Source of the DNA: Bin55 sp965220235
GTDB taxonomy: Bacteria > Pseudomonadota > Gammaproteobacteria > Pseudomonadales > Azotimanducaceae
Reading direction: 5' to 3'
DNA: 64,000 nt
NCBI GenBank assembly: GCA_965220235.1
Contig: OZ244815.1
Span: 434,001 to 498,000 of the forward strand
Shown here: in pieces, positions 35,837-44,456 of the stretch
Layout of the letters: each line of letters opens with the position of its first letter
Numbering within the stretch: the stretch's first letter is position 1
Made by a program: the position numbers and the translations under genes
Notes under the pieces: generated by a model
Database searches by the model: none
What the model saw: only the letters and a program-made list of their open reading frames with translations
Told to the model about the DNA's origin: nothing

Positions 35837-37108
35837 ATGTTTTTTGATCGTCCCGAAGCTGGCCTTGAAGCCATGCTTCTGTCGTTGCGATTTGACCATT
35901 CGAAGTCTCCACACAACTTAGCGGAATTCAGGGAGCTCGTCTTCTCTTCTGGTTACGTACCGAAGATTGAGCTCGCAATTACCCGTCACGAACCCAATCC
36001 ACGAACCGGATTGGGTAGAGGCAAGGTAGCAGAATTGCGGGAGGAACTTGACTTACACGATTTGTCACTCGTGATCATTGATTGCGAATTGACTGCCTCG
36101 CAGCAGCGAAATCTAGAGATGGCGCTTGATCGCCGAGTTTTGACCCGCACCGAATTGATCTTGACGATATTTGAGCAACGCGCGCAGACTCGTGAAGGCA
36201 AACTGCAAGTGGAATTGGCGTTGCTCAAGCATGCTCAAACTCATGTGGTGGGCGGCTGGTCACACTTGGACCGACAACGTGGTGGCGTCAACATGCGGGG
36301 TGCCGGTGAACTGCAAAGCTCGATCGACAAAGGGTTGATCCATCGGCGCATCTTCAATGTTGAGAAACGCCTTGAAAAGGTTGTTCAACACCGTGAGCAA
36401 CATCGTCGACGCCGTCATCGAAACGACGTTCTGACCATTGCGTTGGTAGGCTACACGAACGCAGGAAAATCCACGCTGTTCAATGCGCTCACGGCATCAG
36501 AGGTGTACTCGGATGATCGTTTATTCGCCACCCTCGACCCGACCACACGGCGCATAGCGCTTCCTGGCGTTGGAACCGGTTTGATTGCCGATACCGTTGG
36601 CTTCATTCGTGATTTGCCTATGTCGTTGGTTGCGGCATTCAAGGCAACACTTGAAGAGGTGTCTCAAGCTGATTTGCTTTTGCACGTGATTGATGCGTCA
36701 GCCGCGGATGCGGGTCGCATGATTCACGACGTGCAGGACATTCTGACTGAGATTGGTGCCGGCGAGATTCCGACCATCAATGTACTCAACAAGATTGATC
36801 AAGGCGTACATCGAAATGTCGAGTGTATGACCGGAGTCCGTGTAAGTGCGTTAGAGCAAACTGGATTTGATGAGTTGCTTGTGGCGCTTGGTGCACACCT
36901 GGGTGGAATCACCCAATTGTTTGAAGTGCACTTACCTCCTGACGCAGGGAAACTGCGTGCGTGGTTGTACGGTCTCGGCGCGGTGAAGGACGAACGTTAT
37001 GAGAACGACGGCACTGCGACACTATGCGTAGATCTCAATGACTCGAGTCTTGCGCGACTCCGCAACGCTCCTGGCGTCGACTTAGAACCTGTTGTCGCGG
37101 CAACTTAA
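35837..37108 (+). CDS. hflX: Ribosome-associated GTPase HflX
   Basis: HflX splits stalled 70S ribosomes, especially after heat stress. The N-terminal domain begins MFFDRPEAGLEAM, like E. coli HflX, and includes LTRTELILTIFEQRAQTREG and the glycine-rich GGVNMRGAGE. The GTPase domain has G1 GYTNAGKSTLF (about 205-215), G3 DTVGFIRDLP and G4 NKID. The C-terminal domain is short. Length (423) is normal. It is separated from miaA by 150 bases, too little for hfq, and precedes hflK. Confidence 0.95.
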   Translation: MFFDRPEAGLEAMLLSLRFDHSKSPHNLAEFRELVFSSGYVPKIELAITRHEPNPRTGLGRGKVAELREELDLHDLSLVIIDCELTASQQRNLEMALDRRVLTRTELILTIFEQRAQTREGKLQVELALLKHAQTHVVGGWSHLDRQRGGVNMRGAGELQSSIDKGLIHRRIFNVEKRLEKVVQHREQHRRRRHRNDVLTIALVGYTNAGKSTLFNALTASEVYSDDRLFATLDPTTRRIALPGVGTGLIADTVGFIRDLPMSLVAAFKATLEEVSQADLLLHVIDASAADAGRMIHDVQDILTEIGAGEIPTINVLNKIDQGVHRNVECMTGVRVSALEQTGFDELLVALGAHLGGITQLFEVHLPPDAGKLRAWLYGLGAVKDERYENDGTATLCVDLNDSSLARLRNAPGVDLEPVVAAT

Positions 37109-37138
37109 AATTTCATCGCAATCAGTAGAGGATCATCG

Positions 37139-38263
37139 ATGGCTTGGAACGACGATCAAAATAAGAAGGACCCTTGGGGTACCAGTGGCGATCAGGGTCC
37201 TCCGGATCTAGACGACGTATTCCGCAAGTTCAAGAGTCAGTTTGGCGGCTTGTTCGGCGGTGGTTCCGGTGGTTCTTCAGGATCAGGTGGGATTCGACGA
37301 TTCATTTCGCCGAAAATGCTACTCATCCTGCTCGCCGTGGTAGTAGCCGTTTACGCTATGTTCGGTTTCTATCAAGTCGATCAGCAAGAGCAAGGAGTCG
37401 TATTCCGCTTTGGTAAGGTTCAACAGAATCTGAGACCCCCGGGTCTGCGATGGAATCCTCCGATCATTGATATCGTGGAGGTCGTGAACGTTACACGTGT
37501 CAATTCGATTGAACACTCGGCGCAGATGCTCACGGAAGACGAGAACATCGTGGCCGTCAATCTTGTCGTTCAATATGTCATATTCGACCCTCTGAAGTTT
37601 GCCGTTGAAGTGCGTGAGCCAACCGAGAGTCTGAGACACGCAACCGAAAGTGCGCTTCGACATGTAGTGGGTAGTTCGACGATGGATGCGGTCATTACTG
37701 AAGGACGTGAGGCGCTAGGGTTCGAGGTTCAGGACCGACTCCAGAGCTATGTCGATCGGTATCAGACTGGAATCCGGGTCAGCAAGGTCAACATTGATAA
37801 CGTCGGCCCGCCACCGGAGGTTCAGGACGCCTTTGACGATGTTCAAAAGGCGAAAGAGGACGAGGTGAAATACACCAACCAGGCGAATGCCTACGCTGAA
37901 TCGGTTGTGCCGGAAGCGCGCGGTGAAGCTCAACAAATGATCGAACAAGCCAATGCATATCGTGATCAAGTGATCGCGAACGCCCAAGGGGAAGCGGAAC
38001 GGTTCGTGAAGCTCTTAGCGGAGTATCAACAGGCTCCTGAAGTGACGAGAAATAGACTCTACATTGAGGCAATGGAGTCAGTTATGACGGATGCCAACAA
38101 AGTGATGGTAGATGTTGAAGCCAGCAACCAGATGATCTATCTGCCGCTTGATCAAATTCGACGAGGTGCAAATACCTTGGGTGGTGTTTCACAAGATGGA
38201 CGCGACGACGGCTCGGATGGCATCATGAGTGCGATCGAGCAGCGTACCGGTCGAGTTCGATAG
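37139..38263 (+). CDS. hflK: FtsH modulator subunit HflK
   Basis: One half of the HflKC complex, which surrounds the FtsH protease in the inner membrane and limits access to membrane substrates. The N-terminus is cytoplasmic and Gly/Ser-rich (SQFGGLFGGGSGGSSGSG), then one membrane helix at about 57-77, the SPFH/prohibitin domain (EQGVVFRFGKVQQ onward) and a long coiled coil rich in Ala/Glu (about 225-300). It precedes hflC by 12 bases. Confidence 0.95.
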   Translation: MAWNDDQNKKDPWGTSGDQGPPDLDDVFRKFKSQFGGLFGGGSGGSSGSGGIRRFISPKMLLILLAVVVAVYAMFGFYQVDQQEQGVVFRFGKVQQNLRPPGLRWNPPIIDIVEVVNVTRVNSIEHSAQMLTEDENIVAVNLVVQYVIFDPLKFAVEVREPTESLRHATESALRHVVGSSTMDAVITEGREALGFEVQDRLQSYVDRYQTGIRVSKVNIDNVGPPPEVQDAFDDVQKAKEDEVKYTNQANAYAESVVPEARGEAQQMIEQANAYRDQVIANAQGEAERFVKLLAEYQQAPEVTRNRLYIEAMESVMTDANKVMVDVEASNQMIYLPLDQIRRGANTLGGVSQDGRDDGSDGIMSAIEQRTGRVR

Positions 38264-38275
38264 AGGAGAGGTGTC

Positions 38276-39151
38276 ATGAGTGTTAGAAGTATTGTCATTC
38301 TTGTTCTGGCAATCATCGCGGGCGCATTGCTCTTCGATACGGTCTTCATCGTGCATGAGCGTGAACGTGCGTTGAAACTGCGTTTCGGCGAGGCGAAGCA
38401 AGCATACGGAGATGATGACGCGGGTATTCATTTCAAAATTCCGATTGCGGAGGAAGTGCGTCGATTTGATGGTCGAATCTTGACTGTTGATACGCCTGCT
38501 CAGCGCTACTTTACGCTTGAAAAGAAACCGCTGATCGTCGATCTCTTCGTCAAGTGGCGAGTTGGCGACGTGCAGCGCTACTACACCGCGACTTCAGGCG
38601 AAGAAATACGCGCTATGGGACAGCTTGAGGACCGTGTCAACGAAGGATTGCGGAACCAAATTGGCCGACGTGATATGCATGAGGTCATCTCCGGTGAACG
38701 CGACTTGCTTATGAATGAGCTGACTGCGCAGCTGAATGACATCATGTCGGAGGATTTCGGGATTGAGGTCATCGACATACGCGTGAAGCGGATCGACCTT
38801 CCTGAAGAGGTGTCTGATGCGGTGTTTGAACGCATGAATTCCGAACGTGAAATTGAAGCGCGTCAGTACCGCGCTACGGGTCAGGAACTAGCGATTGGGA
38901 TCCGTGCGGACGCAGACCGGCAAGCGATTGTGATTGAAGCCGAAGCCAATCGAGAGTCAGAAAAGATCCGTGGCGACGGGGATGCGAAATCTGCGGAAAT
39001 CTATGCGAATGCGTATGGACAGGATCCCGAGTTCTACAGCTTCTATCGCAGTATCAACGCGTATCGCAAAGTTTTCGCAGACGGGAGCGCGATGTTGGTG
39101 ATCGACCCCTCGAGCGAGTTCTACCGGTTCCTCAAAGAGGAACAACCCTAA
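38276..39151 (+). CDS. hflC: FtsH modulator subunit HflC
   Basis: Partner of HflK. A single N-terminal membrane helix (about 5-25) is followed by the SPFH domain (FIVHERERALKLRFGEAK; RFDGRILTVDTPAQRYFT) and a coiled coil (MNSEREIEARQYRATGQE). A GAGGAGAGG binding site precedes the ATG. Length (291) is slightly below the E. coli protein (334), mainly in the middle loop. It forms an operon with hflK. Confidence 0.95.
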   Translation: MSVRSIVILVLAIIAGALLFDTVFIVHERERALKLRFGEAKQAYGDDDAGIHFKIPIAEEVRRFDGRILTVDTPAQRYFTLEKKPLIVDLFVKWRVGDVQRYYTATSGEEIRAMGQLEDRVNEGLRNQIGRRDMHEVISGERDLLMNELTAQLNDIMSEDFGIEVIDIRVKRIDLPEEVSDAVFERMNSEREIEARQYRATGQELAIGIRADADRQAIVIEAEANRESEKIRGDGDAKSAEIYANAYGQDPEFYSFYRSINAYRKVFADGSAMLVIDPSSEFYRFLKEEQP

Positions 39152-39237
39152 CCAACTTCGACGAAGATGAATCTAACGATTGGCCGACCACGGTCACAGT
39201 GTCGCACGTCTATTGCGTTTAAAGGCCGTACGTAACG

Positions 39238-40533
39238 ATGGCTAAGAATGTAGTCGTTGTTGGTATGGCATGGGGAGACGAAGGCAAAGGGAAGATCGTC
39301 GATTTGCTAGCGGAGCAAGTATCGGCGGTCGTGCGCTTTCAAGGCGGACATAACGCGGGTCATACGATCGTCGTAGAAAACGAGAAGCTGGTATTGCACC
39401 TAATCCCATCCGGCATCCTCCATGAGCATGTTCAGTGCTACCTCGGCAATGGCGTGGTGATCTCGCCCGAAGCCTTATTGACCGAAATTAAGCGCCTTGA
39501 GGAACACGGCATCAATGCACGTGCGCGACTCTGTATTAGCCATGCTTGTCCGCTCATCCTCTCGAGCCATGTGGCATTGGACCAGGCTCGAGAAGTCGCG
39601 AGTGGCGCGGAGAAGATTGGTACAACAGGTCGCGGTATAGGACCCGCTTACGAGGACAAAATGGCGCGGCGGAGCATCAGGATTGGCGACCTGTACCAGT
39701 GGGATACCGCAAAAAAACGCATACTCGACTTAGTAACTTATCACAATTTCCTGCTCGAGCAGTACTACCAGGTTGACCCTGTAAATCCGCAGGAAGAATT
39801 GGACTTGGTAGCTCAGTTTGCGGTCGATATCAAACCGCTCGTGAAGGATATATCGTCAGCGTTGCAGTGGCACCGTGAACGCGAAGACAACATCCTTTTC
39901 GAAGGCGCTCAAGGCGCGATGTTAGACATCGACCAAGGCACGTTTCCATACGTCACGTCATCAAGTACGTCGGCAGCCGGTGCATGTGTGGGTACCGGTT
40001 TCGGACCACGCTACATCGATCATGTCGTAGGTGTTACGAAGGCGTATTCAACGAGGGTCGGCGAAGGTACGTTTCCGACCGAACTGCACGATGATGTCGG
40101 CAAGCAACTTGCGGAACGCGGTGCGGAATTCGGTGCGACGACCGGTCGACCCCGACGATGCGGTTGGCTTGATGCCGTCACGCTGAAACGTGCGGCGGAA
40201 ATGAGCAGCATTTCGTCGTTATGCCTCACCAAGCTAGATGTGCTGGATTCGCTCGAAACCATCCGTATTTGTACTGACTACGAACTACCGAACGGGCAAC
40301 CGTTTCGCGGTGATTTTGGTGAACGTGGCTTGCGAGAGATCAAGCCTATTTACACCGAGATGGAAGGGTGGTTGGAGTCAACTGCGGACTGCGCTTCTAG
40401 TGATGATTTACCGGAAGAGGCGATTAAGTTCGTCCATAGTGTTGAAGACCTCCTGAACGTACCCGTAAGCATCGTGTCGACGGGTGCGCAGCGTGAATCG
40501 ACCATCATGCGCGACGACACGCTTTTCAGTTGA
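39238..40533 (+). CDS. purA: Adenylosuccinate synthetase
   Basis: PurA makes adenylosuccinate from IMP, aspartate and GTP, the first committed step to AMP. The P-loop-like WGDEGKGKIVD (12-22), GGHNAGHTI, GTTGRGIGPAYEDK, EGAQGAMLDID and GRPRRCGW signatures are all present. The 431 residues match the family. The hisZ gene that precedes purA in pseudomonads is missing; purA follows hflC after 86 bases. Confidence 0.97.
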   Translation: MAKNVVVVGMAWGDEGKGKIVDLLAEQVSAVVRFQGGHNAGHTIVVENEKLVLHLIPSGILHEHVQCYLGNGVVISPEALLTEIKRLEEHGINARARLCISHACPLILSSHVALDQAREVASGAEKIGTTGRGIGPAYEDKMARRSIRIGDLYQWDTAKKRILDLVTYHNFLLEQYYQVDPVNPQEELDLVAQFAVDIKPLVKDISSALQWHREREDNILFEGAQGAMLDIDQGTFPYVTSSSTSAAGACVGTGFGPRYIDHVVGVTKAYSTRVGEGTFPTELHDDVGKQLAERGAEFGATTGRPRRCGWLDAVTLKRAAEMSSISSLCLTKLDVLDSLETIRICTDYELPNGQPFRGDFGERGLREIKPIYTEMEGWLESTADCASSDDLPEEAIKFVHSVEDLLNVPVSIVSTGAQRESTIMRDDTLFS

Positions 40534-40549
40534 ACGAGAGGTTCGTCGC

Positions 40550-40747
40550 GTGTTAGAAAAGAAACTTCTCGATATTTTGGTGTGCCCAGAGACGAAAGGT
40601 CCTTTGGTTTATAAAACCGCTCTAAACGAGCTTTGGTCGCCGGAGGCGGGGTTGGCATACGCAGTTAAAGATGACATACCTGTGTTAATCGCTGCGGATG
40701 CCCGATCGTTGAGTGAGGAAGAATTGAAGGAGCTAAACGAGTCGTGA
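40550..40747 (+). CDS. Trm112/YcaR-like small protein (UPF0434)
   Basis: I set the start at the GTG at 40550 (MLEKKLLDILVCPETKGPL), giving 65 residues, rather than at the longer frame beginning inside purA. The family hallmark LLDILVCP and DDIPVLIAADARSL are clear. The second cysteine of the CPxC motif is Thr here, as in many proteobacterial members, so zinc binding is doubtful. Eukaryotic and archaeal Trm112 activate methyltransferases; the bacterial role is not settled. The stop overlaps the start of the following folE2 gene. Confidence 0.82.
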   Translation: MLEKKLLDILVCPETKGPLVYKTALNELWSPEAGLAYAVKDDIPVLIAADARSLSEEELKELNES

Positions 40748-41700
40748 ACGAGCATCGACGCGATCTAATTGCGGGTGCGTTGCCTGACGTCGCAGGGCAT
40801 GTTCACGATGAACCTCAAGGGACGCTGGACTGGGTTGGCATGAGCGATATCGCGATGCCAATTACGTTGCTCGATGTGGATGGGCAGCAGACCGCACAAG
40901 CCGCCATTCAACTGTATGTGAACCTTGGCGACTCTCATGCCAAAGGCATCCACATGTCGCGGCTCTACCGAACGATGGGAAGCGCGCTGGCGGAAGCCCC
41001 GTTGACCCCTAGTAGTCTTGAGTTGCTGCTGCAAGAAATGCGCGCGACGCACGAAGGGATTTCCACTAATGCACTGATCGAATTTGCCTTCGAGCTGCTG
41101 CTGAACAAACCCGCGCTTGTCTCAGACAATAGTGGATGGAATAGATATCCGATTAGGTTGCGAGGGGAACTTCGAGATGGAACCATCGGGATCGAGCAGG
41201 AAGTTGTTGTTCACTATTCAAGTACGTGTCCGGCATCGGCAGCATTAGCGCGAAGCGTGATTCAAGAACAGTTCACGGAGGATTTCGAAGAGCGTGAGAA
41301 CCTGGAACCGAGCGAGGTGAAAGATTGGTTAGGTTCACAGCAAGGCATCGTCGCTACACCGCACGGGCAACGTAGCGCAGCGACCGTGAAGGTTCAACTT
41401 CGACCGGGTTTGGCATATTTCCCGATCGCTCGCTTGGTGCAAGACATCGAAGACGTTTTAGGCACCCCGGTTCAAACCGCGGTAAAGCGAGAGGATGAGC
41501 AAGAATTCGCTCGCCGCAACGGCCAGAATCCGATGTTCTGCGAGGACTCAGCGCGTCGAATTAAGCAGCTTCTTATGACTGAAGCAGACGTGGCTGATTT
41601 CTTGGTTCACGTTGAGCATTTCGAAAGCTTGCATGCTCATAACGCGGTCAGCATGGTTGCTAAAGGGATACCGAACGGTTATCGAGCGACCCCAGTATGA
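40744..41700 (+). CDS. folE2: GTP cyclohydrolase FolE2 (type IB)
   Basis: FolE2 converts GTP to 7,8-dihydroneopterin triphosphate, the first step of folate and, through the QueD branch, of queuosine precursors. Matching segments are SHAKGIHMSRLYR (about 64-76), VVVHYSSTCPASAALAR with the conserved Cys162, and VKREDEQEFARRNGQNP. The usual CPCS motif is CPAS here. Type IB enzymes can use metals other than zinc and often replace FolE1 under zinc shortage. It starts at a GTG overlapping the preceding gene by four bases. Confidence 0.9.
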   Translation: MNEHRRDLIAGALPDVAGHVHDEPQGTLDWVGMSDIAMPITLLDVDGQQTAQAAIQLYVNLGDSHAKGIHMSRLYRTMGSALAEAPLTPSSLELLLQEMRATHEGISTNALIEFAFELLLNKPALVSDNSGWNRYPIRLRGELRDGTIGIEQEVVVHYSSTCPASAALARSVIQEQFTEDFEERENLEPSEVKDWLGSQQGIVATPHGQRSAATVKVQLRPGLAYFPIARLVQDIEDVLGTPVQTAVKREDEQEFARRNGQNPMFCEDSARRIKQLLMTEADVADFLVHVEHFESLHAHNAVSMVAKGIPNGYRATPV

Positions 41701-41726
41701 GGAATAGTCCGTAACTGACTGCAGGC

Positions 41727-41814
41727 TGGTGCCGAGAAGAGGACTTGAACCTCCACGGAGCTAGGCTCCACTAGCACCTGAAGCTAGCGCGTCTACCAAT
41801 TTCGCCACCTCGGC
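41727..41814 (-). tRNA. tRNA-Leu(CAG)
   Basis: Read on the minus strand, the acceptor stem GCCGAGG pairs with the 3' strand ending in CTCGGC (one G-U at the seventh pair), followed by discriminator A and encoded CCA. The anticodon stem CTAGC/GCTAG encloses TTCAGGT, giving anticodon CAG. A long variable arm (class II tRNA) and the T arm with GGTTCAAGTCC are present. It lies between folE2 and rnr, as in pseudomonads, and is transcribed against both. Confidence 0.95.
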
Positions 41815-41907
41815 AGGACGCGGAATTATAGGTTTGGTGCGGGCTGGAGGCTGATTCAATGGCACTACTCGAGATGGGCTTTCTTCAATGATTTTGATGA
41901 TCAATCC

Positions 41908-43605
41908 GTGGTCAACGTAACGAATCAGGACCGTTTTATCGGCGAGGTTGTTCGGCGTGCGCGACGCAAGGATTTGATTGTCGTCCCGCTTGAGCAAGGC
42001 AGAGCGCGGGAGATTTATGTGAATCCGCGTGACCACGAGGTTCAAGTTGGCGATATCGTCGGGGGCCACCTTCTGAATAACGTCGGAATGAGGCTTCGAG
42101 GGCAAGTCGATAAGGTTTTTCGAGCCGAGAATGTAACCGATTTGGCAATCGACGTGGCGCTGACCATGGAAGACGTGCCACGGAGTTGGCCGAAGGGCTT
42201 CGACTCTCAAGATGTTCCGCAGCAGATCGACAAAGATGCGGTCGTGAATCGAGTCGACCTTCGTGATTTGCCGTTCGTTACGGTTGATGGTAGCGATGCG
42301 CGCGACTTCGATGACGCGGTCTATTGCGAGCCTGCACCGAGTGGTTGGCGTTTGATCGTGGCGATAGCCGATGTTGGTCACTACGTGCGACTCGGAAGCG
42401 ACCTCGATCTTGAAGCGTTGAAACGAGGCACTTCGGTGTACCTTCCAGGGAAGGTCGTCCCGATGCTACCGCCAGCGCTGTCAAACGGTATTTGTTCACT
42501 GAACCCGAACCAGGACCGCTTGGTGCTCGTGTGTGATATGCGGCTAAGTTCCTCTGGTGATGTACTGAGTTCGACGTTCTACGAAGGCGTTATGAGGTCT
42601 TACTGCCGCCTGACCTACCGCGACGTAGCAAGCTTCCTAAGAAACGGAGAGTCTTTGCCTGGTAGTGCTGATGTTCGAGATTCGATTCTCGCATTTCATG
42701 ATGCGTACAACGCGCTATCAAAAGCGTCTCGGGTACGTGGAGCGGTGGACTTCAACACGGTTGAAACGATCATTGAATTCGAACGAGGTAAACCTCAACG
42801 CGTTCGTCCAATCGAACGGAATAACGCTCATCGGATGATCGAACTAGCAATGATCGCGGCGAATGTTCAGGCAGCCGAGTTTCTAGAACGAGAGAAAGTC
42901 ATACCGCTTTATCGCGCACATGAGCCACCTGACGCATGGGGGATGCGGCAGGTGTTGGAAAAACTTGCTAGTCGCGGGGTTTCGGTTCCCGCCCGGATTG
43001 AGAAACCCAAGGAGCTACAACGTGTCCTTTACGATTTGCGTAAGGTCTGCAAACCGTCTCATATTTGGGAGATCATGCTCCTTTCAGCGATGCAACAAGC
43101 TCATTACGCGCCGCACAAATTGGGACATTTCGGTTTAGCGTTGGATTCCTACGCGCACTTCACGTCGCCTATTCGCCGGTATCCGGATTTGGTCGTGCAT
43201 CGATTGATAAAAAGGGTGTTGGGAAACGCCGAGCTTCCTACGATGACGCTTCATCAGCTAGACGAACTAGGCATTCAGACATCATCTTGTGAACGACGCG
43301 CCATCAACGTGGAACGTAGAGTCGACGGATGGCTCAAGGCGTCGCTGCTCAAGTCGAAGATAGGCAAGCTGATCACTGGAGTCGTAGCGGGAGTGCGCGA
43401 TTTCGGCCTCTTTGTGGAGTTGGATGGGTTCTACATATCAGGACTCGTGCACGTGAGTAATCTCCCAGACGACTATTACTCATTCTTCGGTGGCGAACTA
43501 CGGGGTGAGTCCAATGGTCGAGTGTTTCGAGTCGGTGACCGCGTACGTACGCGCCTGCTAGATGTGCAGGCACCCGCTGGTAAGTTGAACCTCGAATTGG
43601 CATAG
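41908..43605 (+). CDS. rnr: Ribonuclease R, short form
   Basis: A processive 3'-5' exoribonuclease of the RNase II/R family. The catalytic motif is GSDARDFDDAV (128-138); AHFTSPIRRYPDLVVHR and a C-terminal S1 domain (GVVAGVRDFGLFVELDGF) are present. At 565 residues it is far shorter than E. coli RNase R (813): the motif lies about 140 residues earlier, so the helix-turn-helix and first cold-shock domain are missing, and the basic tail after S1 is absent. No start codon exists upstream in frame before the tRNA. The adjacent rlmB supports rnr over rnb. The GTG start is tentative. Confidence 0.88.
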   Translation: MVNVTNQDRFIGEVVRRARRKDLIVVPLEQGRAREIYVNPRDHEVQVGDIVGGHLLNNVGMRLRGQVDKVFRAENVTDLAIDVALTMEDVPRSWPKGFDSQDVPQQIDKDAVVNRVDLRDLPFVTVDGSDARDFDDAVYCEPAPSGWRLIVAIADVGHYVRLGSDLDLEALKRGTSVYLPGKVVPMLPPALSNGICSLNPNQDRLVLVCDMRLSSSGDVLSSTFYEGVMRSYCRLTYRDVASFLRNGESLPGSADVRDSILAFHDAYNALSKASRVRGAVDFNTVETIIEFERGKPQRVRPIERNNAHRMIELAMIAANVQAAEFLEREKVIPLYRAHEPPDAWGMRQVLEKLASRGVSVPARIEKPKELQRVLYDLRKVCKPSHIWEIMLLSAMQQAHYAPHKLGHFGLALDSYAHFTSPIRRYPDLVVHRLIKRVLGNAELPTMTLHQLDELGIQTSSCERRAINVERRVDGWLKASLLKSKIGKLITGVVAGVRDFGLFVELDGFYISGLVHVSNLPDDYYSFFGGELRGESNGRVFRVGDRVRTRLLDVQAPAGKLNLELA

Positions 43606-43616
43606 GGTATAGATAT

Positions 43617-44363
43617 ATGACGATCGTCGCCGGAATTCACGCGGTCGCGGAGTACCTAAGAAGCACACCAGAACAGGTTTTACGCCTTTCAGTACAACGA
43701 GACCGACGCGATGAAGCGTTGTCCGCGCTCATCAGAAGCGCACGGGATAACGATATTCAAGTCACGCAAGTTAGTCGCGATGCGCTGAACAGAATCAGTG
43801 AAGGAACGGTGCATCAAGGCGTCGCGGCGCATTGCCAGGAATTCCAGCCACGAACTGAGGTCGAGTTCGAGTCGTTCTTTGAATCCTTGACGGATCCGTT
43901 TCTGTTCGCAATCGAGGGTGTGCAAGACCCACGAAACCTCGGAGCATGCCTACGCAGCGCAGCGGGTGCAGGAGTCGACGCAGTGCTTTTACCCCGGAAC
44001 CGATCAGCGCCTCTTTCGAGTGCTGCTTTCAAGAGTGCGAGCGGGGCGCTTTCATCGTTGTTCGTAGTAGGAGTCGCAAACCTCGCTCGGAGAATCGAGT
44101 GGCTTCAGGAGCAAGGTGTTTGGGTGGTTGGGACAGACGATCAAGCGAAGCAGCAATACACCGATTACGACTATGGGTCCTCCACCCTTGTGGTTGTAGG
44201 AAGCGAGGATGCTGGGTTACGTGCGTTGACGAAAGAGCGGTGCGACGCCCTTGTTTCTATCCCCATGGCGGGTAGCGTGCCGAGTCTAAATGTCTCCGTT
44301 GCTTCCGGCATCGTACTCTACGAATGCGTACGGCAACGTGCACATCAAAGTACGACCGATTAA
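43617..44363 (+). CDS. rlmB: 23S rRNA (guanosine-2'-O-)-methyltransferase RlmB
   Basis: A SPOUT methyltransferase that modifies G2251 in the P loop of 23S rRNA. The N-terminal L30e-like domain (1-75) is followed by motif 1 DPRNLGACLRSAAGAGVDA, motif 2 VVVGSEDAGLRALTKERC and motif 3 SIPMAGSVPSLNVSVASGI, which build the knotted SAM site. Length (248) matches the family. It is 11 bases after rnr, the standard pair. Confidence 0.96.
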   Translation: MTIVAGIHAVAEYLRSTPEQVLRLSVQRDRRDEALSALIRSARDNDIQVTQVSRDALNRISEGTVHQGVAAHCQEFQPRTEVEFESFFESLTDPFLFAIEGVQDPRNLGACLRSAAGAGVDAVLLPRNRSAPLSSAAFKSASGALSSLFVVGVANLARRIEWLQEQGVWVVGTDDQAKQQYTDYDYGSSTLVVVGSEDAGLRALTKERCDALVSIPMAGSVPSLNVSVASGIVLYECVRQRAHQSTTD

Positions 44364-44380
44364 TCACTAAAATTCCGCAC

Positions 44381-44396
44381 CCACCCGTAAGGGTGG
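44381..44396. other. GC-rich hairpin between rlmB and rpsF
   Basis: CCACCC and GGGTGG form a perfect six-pair stem with a GTAA tetraloop, 17 bases after the rlmB stop. It lacks a T-run, so an intrinsic terminator is not supported; it could shape the rpsF 5' leader or slow RNA decay. Confidence 0.4.
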
Positions 44397-44403
44397 TCAT
44401 TCA

Positions 44404-44450
44404 CTCCTTGCTTCACGTACAGATGTGACGGAAGCTATACCCGTGAGGAG
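44404..44450 (+). promoter_or_regulatory. Probable S6:S18-binding leader of the rpsF operon
   Basis: CTCCT (44404-44408) pairs perfectly with AGGAG (44446-44450), which is the rpsF Shine-Dalgarno. Inside, GCTTC-A-CGT (44410-44418) pairs with ACG-GAAGC (44428-44435). The 3' side between the stems is an unpaired TATACCCGTG containing CCG. This matches the described S6:S18 leader type, in which the S6-S18 complex binds a CCG-bearing asymmetric loop and hides the binding site. The fold was made by eye. Confidence 0.6.
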
Positions 44451-44456
44451 CTGTCC

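Noticed and set aside
32782..39186. Identical 14-mer CTAACGATTGGCCG after amiB (32782) and after hflC (39173)
   Set aside because: Several 14-base matches are expected by chance in 64 kb, and no further copies or structure were seen.
41761..42381. Open frame of 206 codons on the minus strand covering tRNA-Leu and the start of rnr
   Set aside because: It reads through the tRNA and the antisense of the conserved RNase R region; the RNase R frame has real motifs.
44381..44396. Hairpin after rlmB as an intrinsic terminator
   Set aside because: No T-run follows the stem, so termination is not supported; kept only as a possible leader element.
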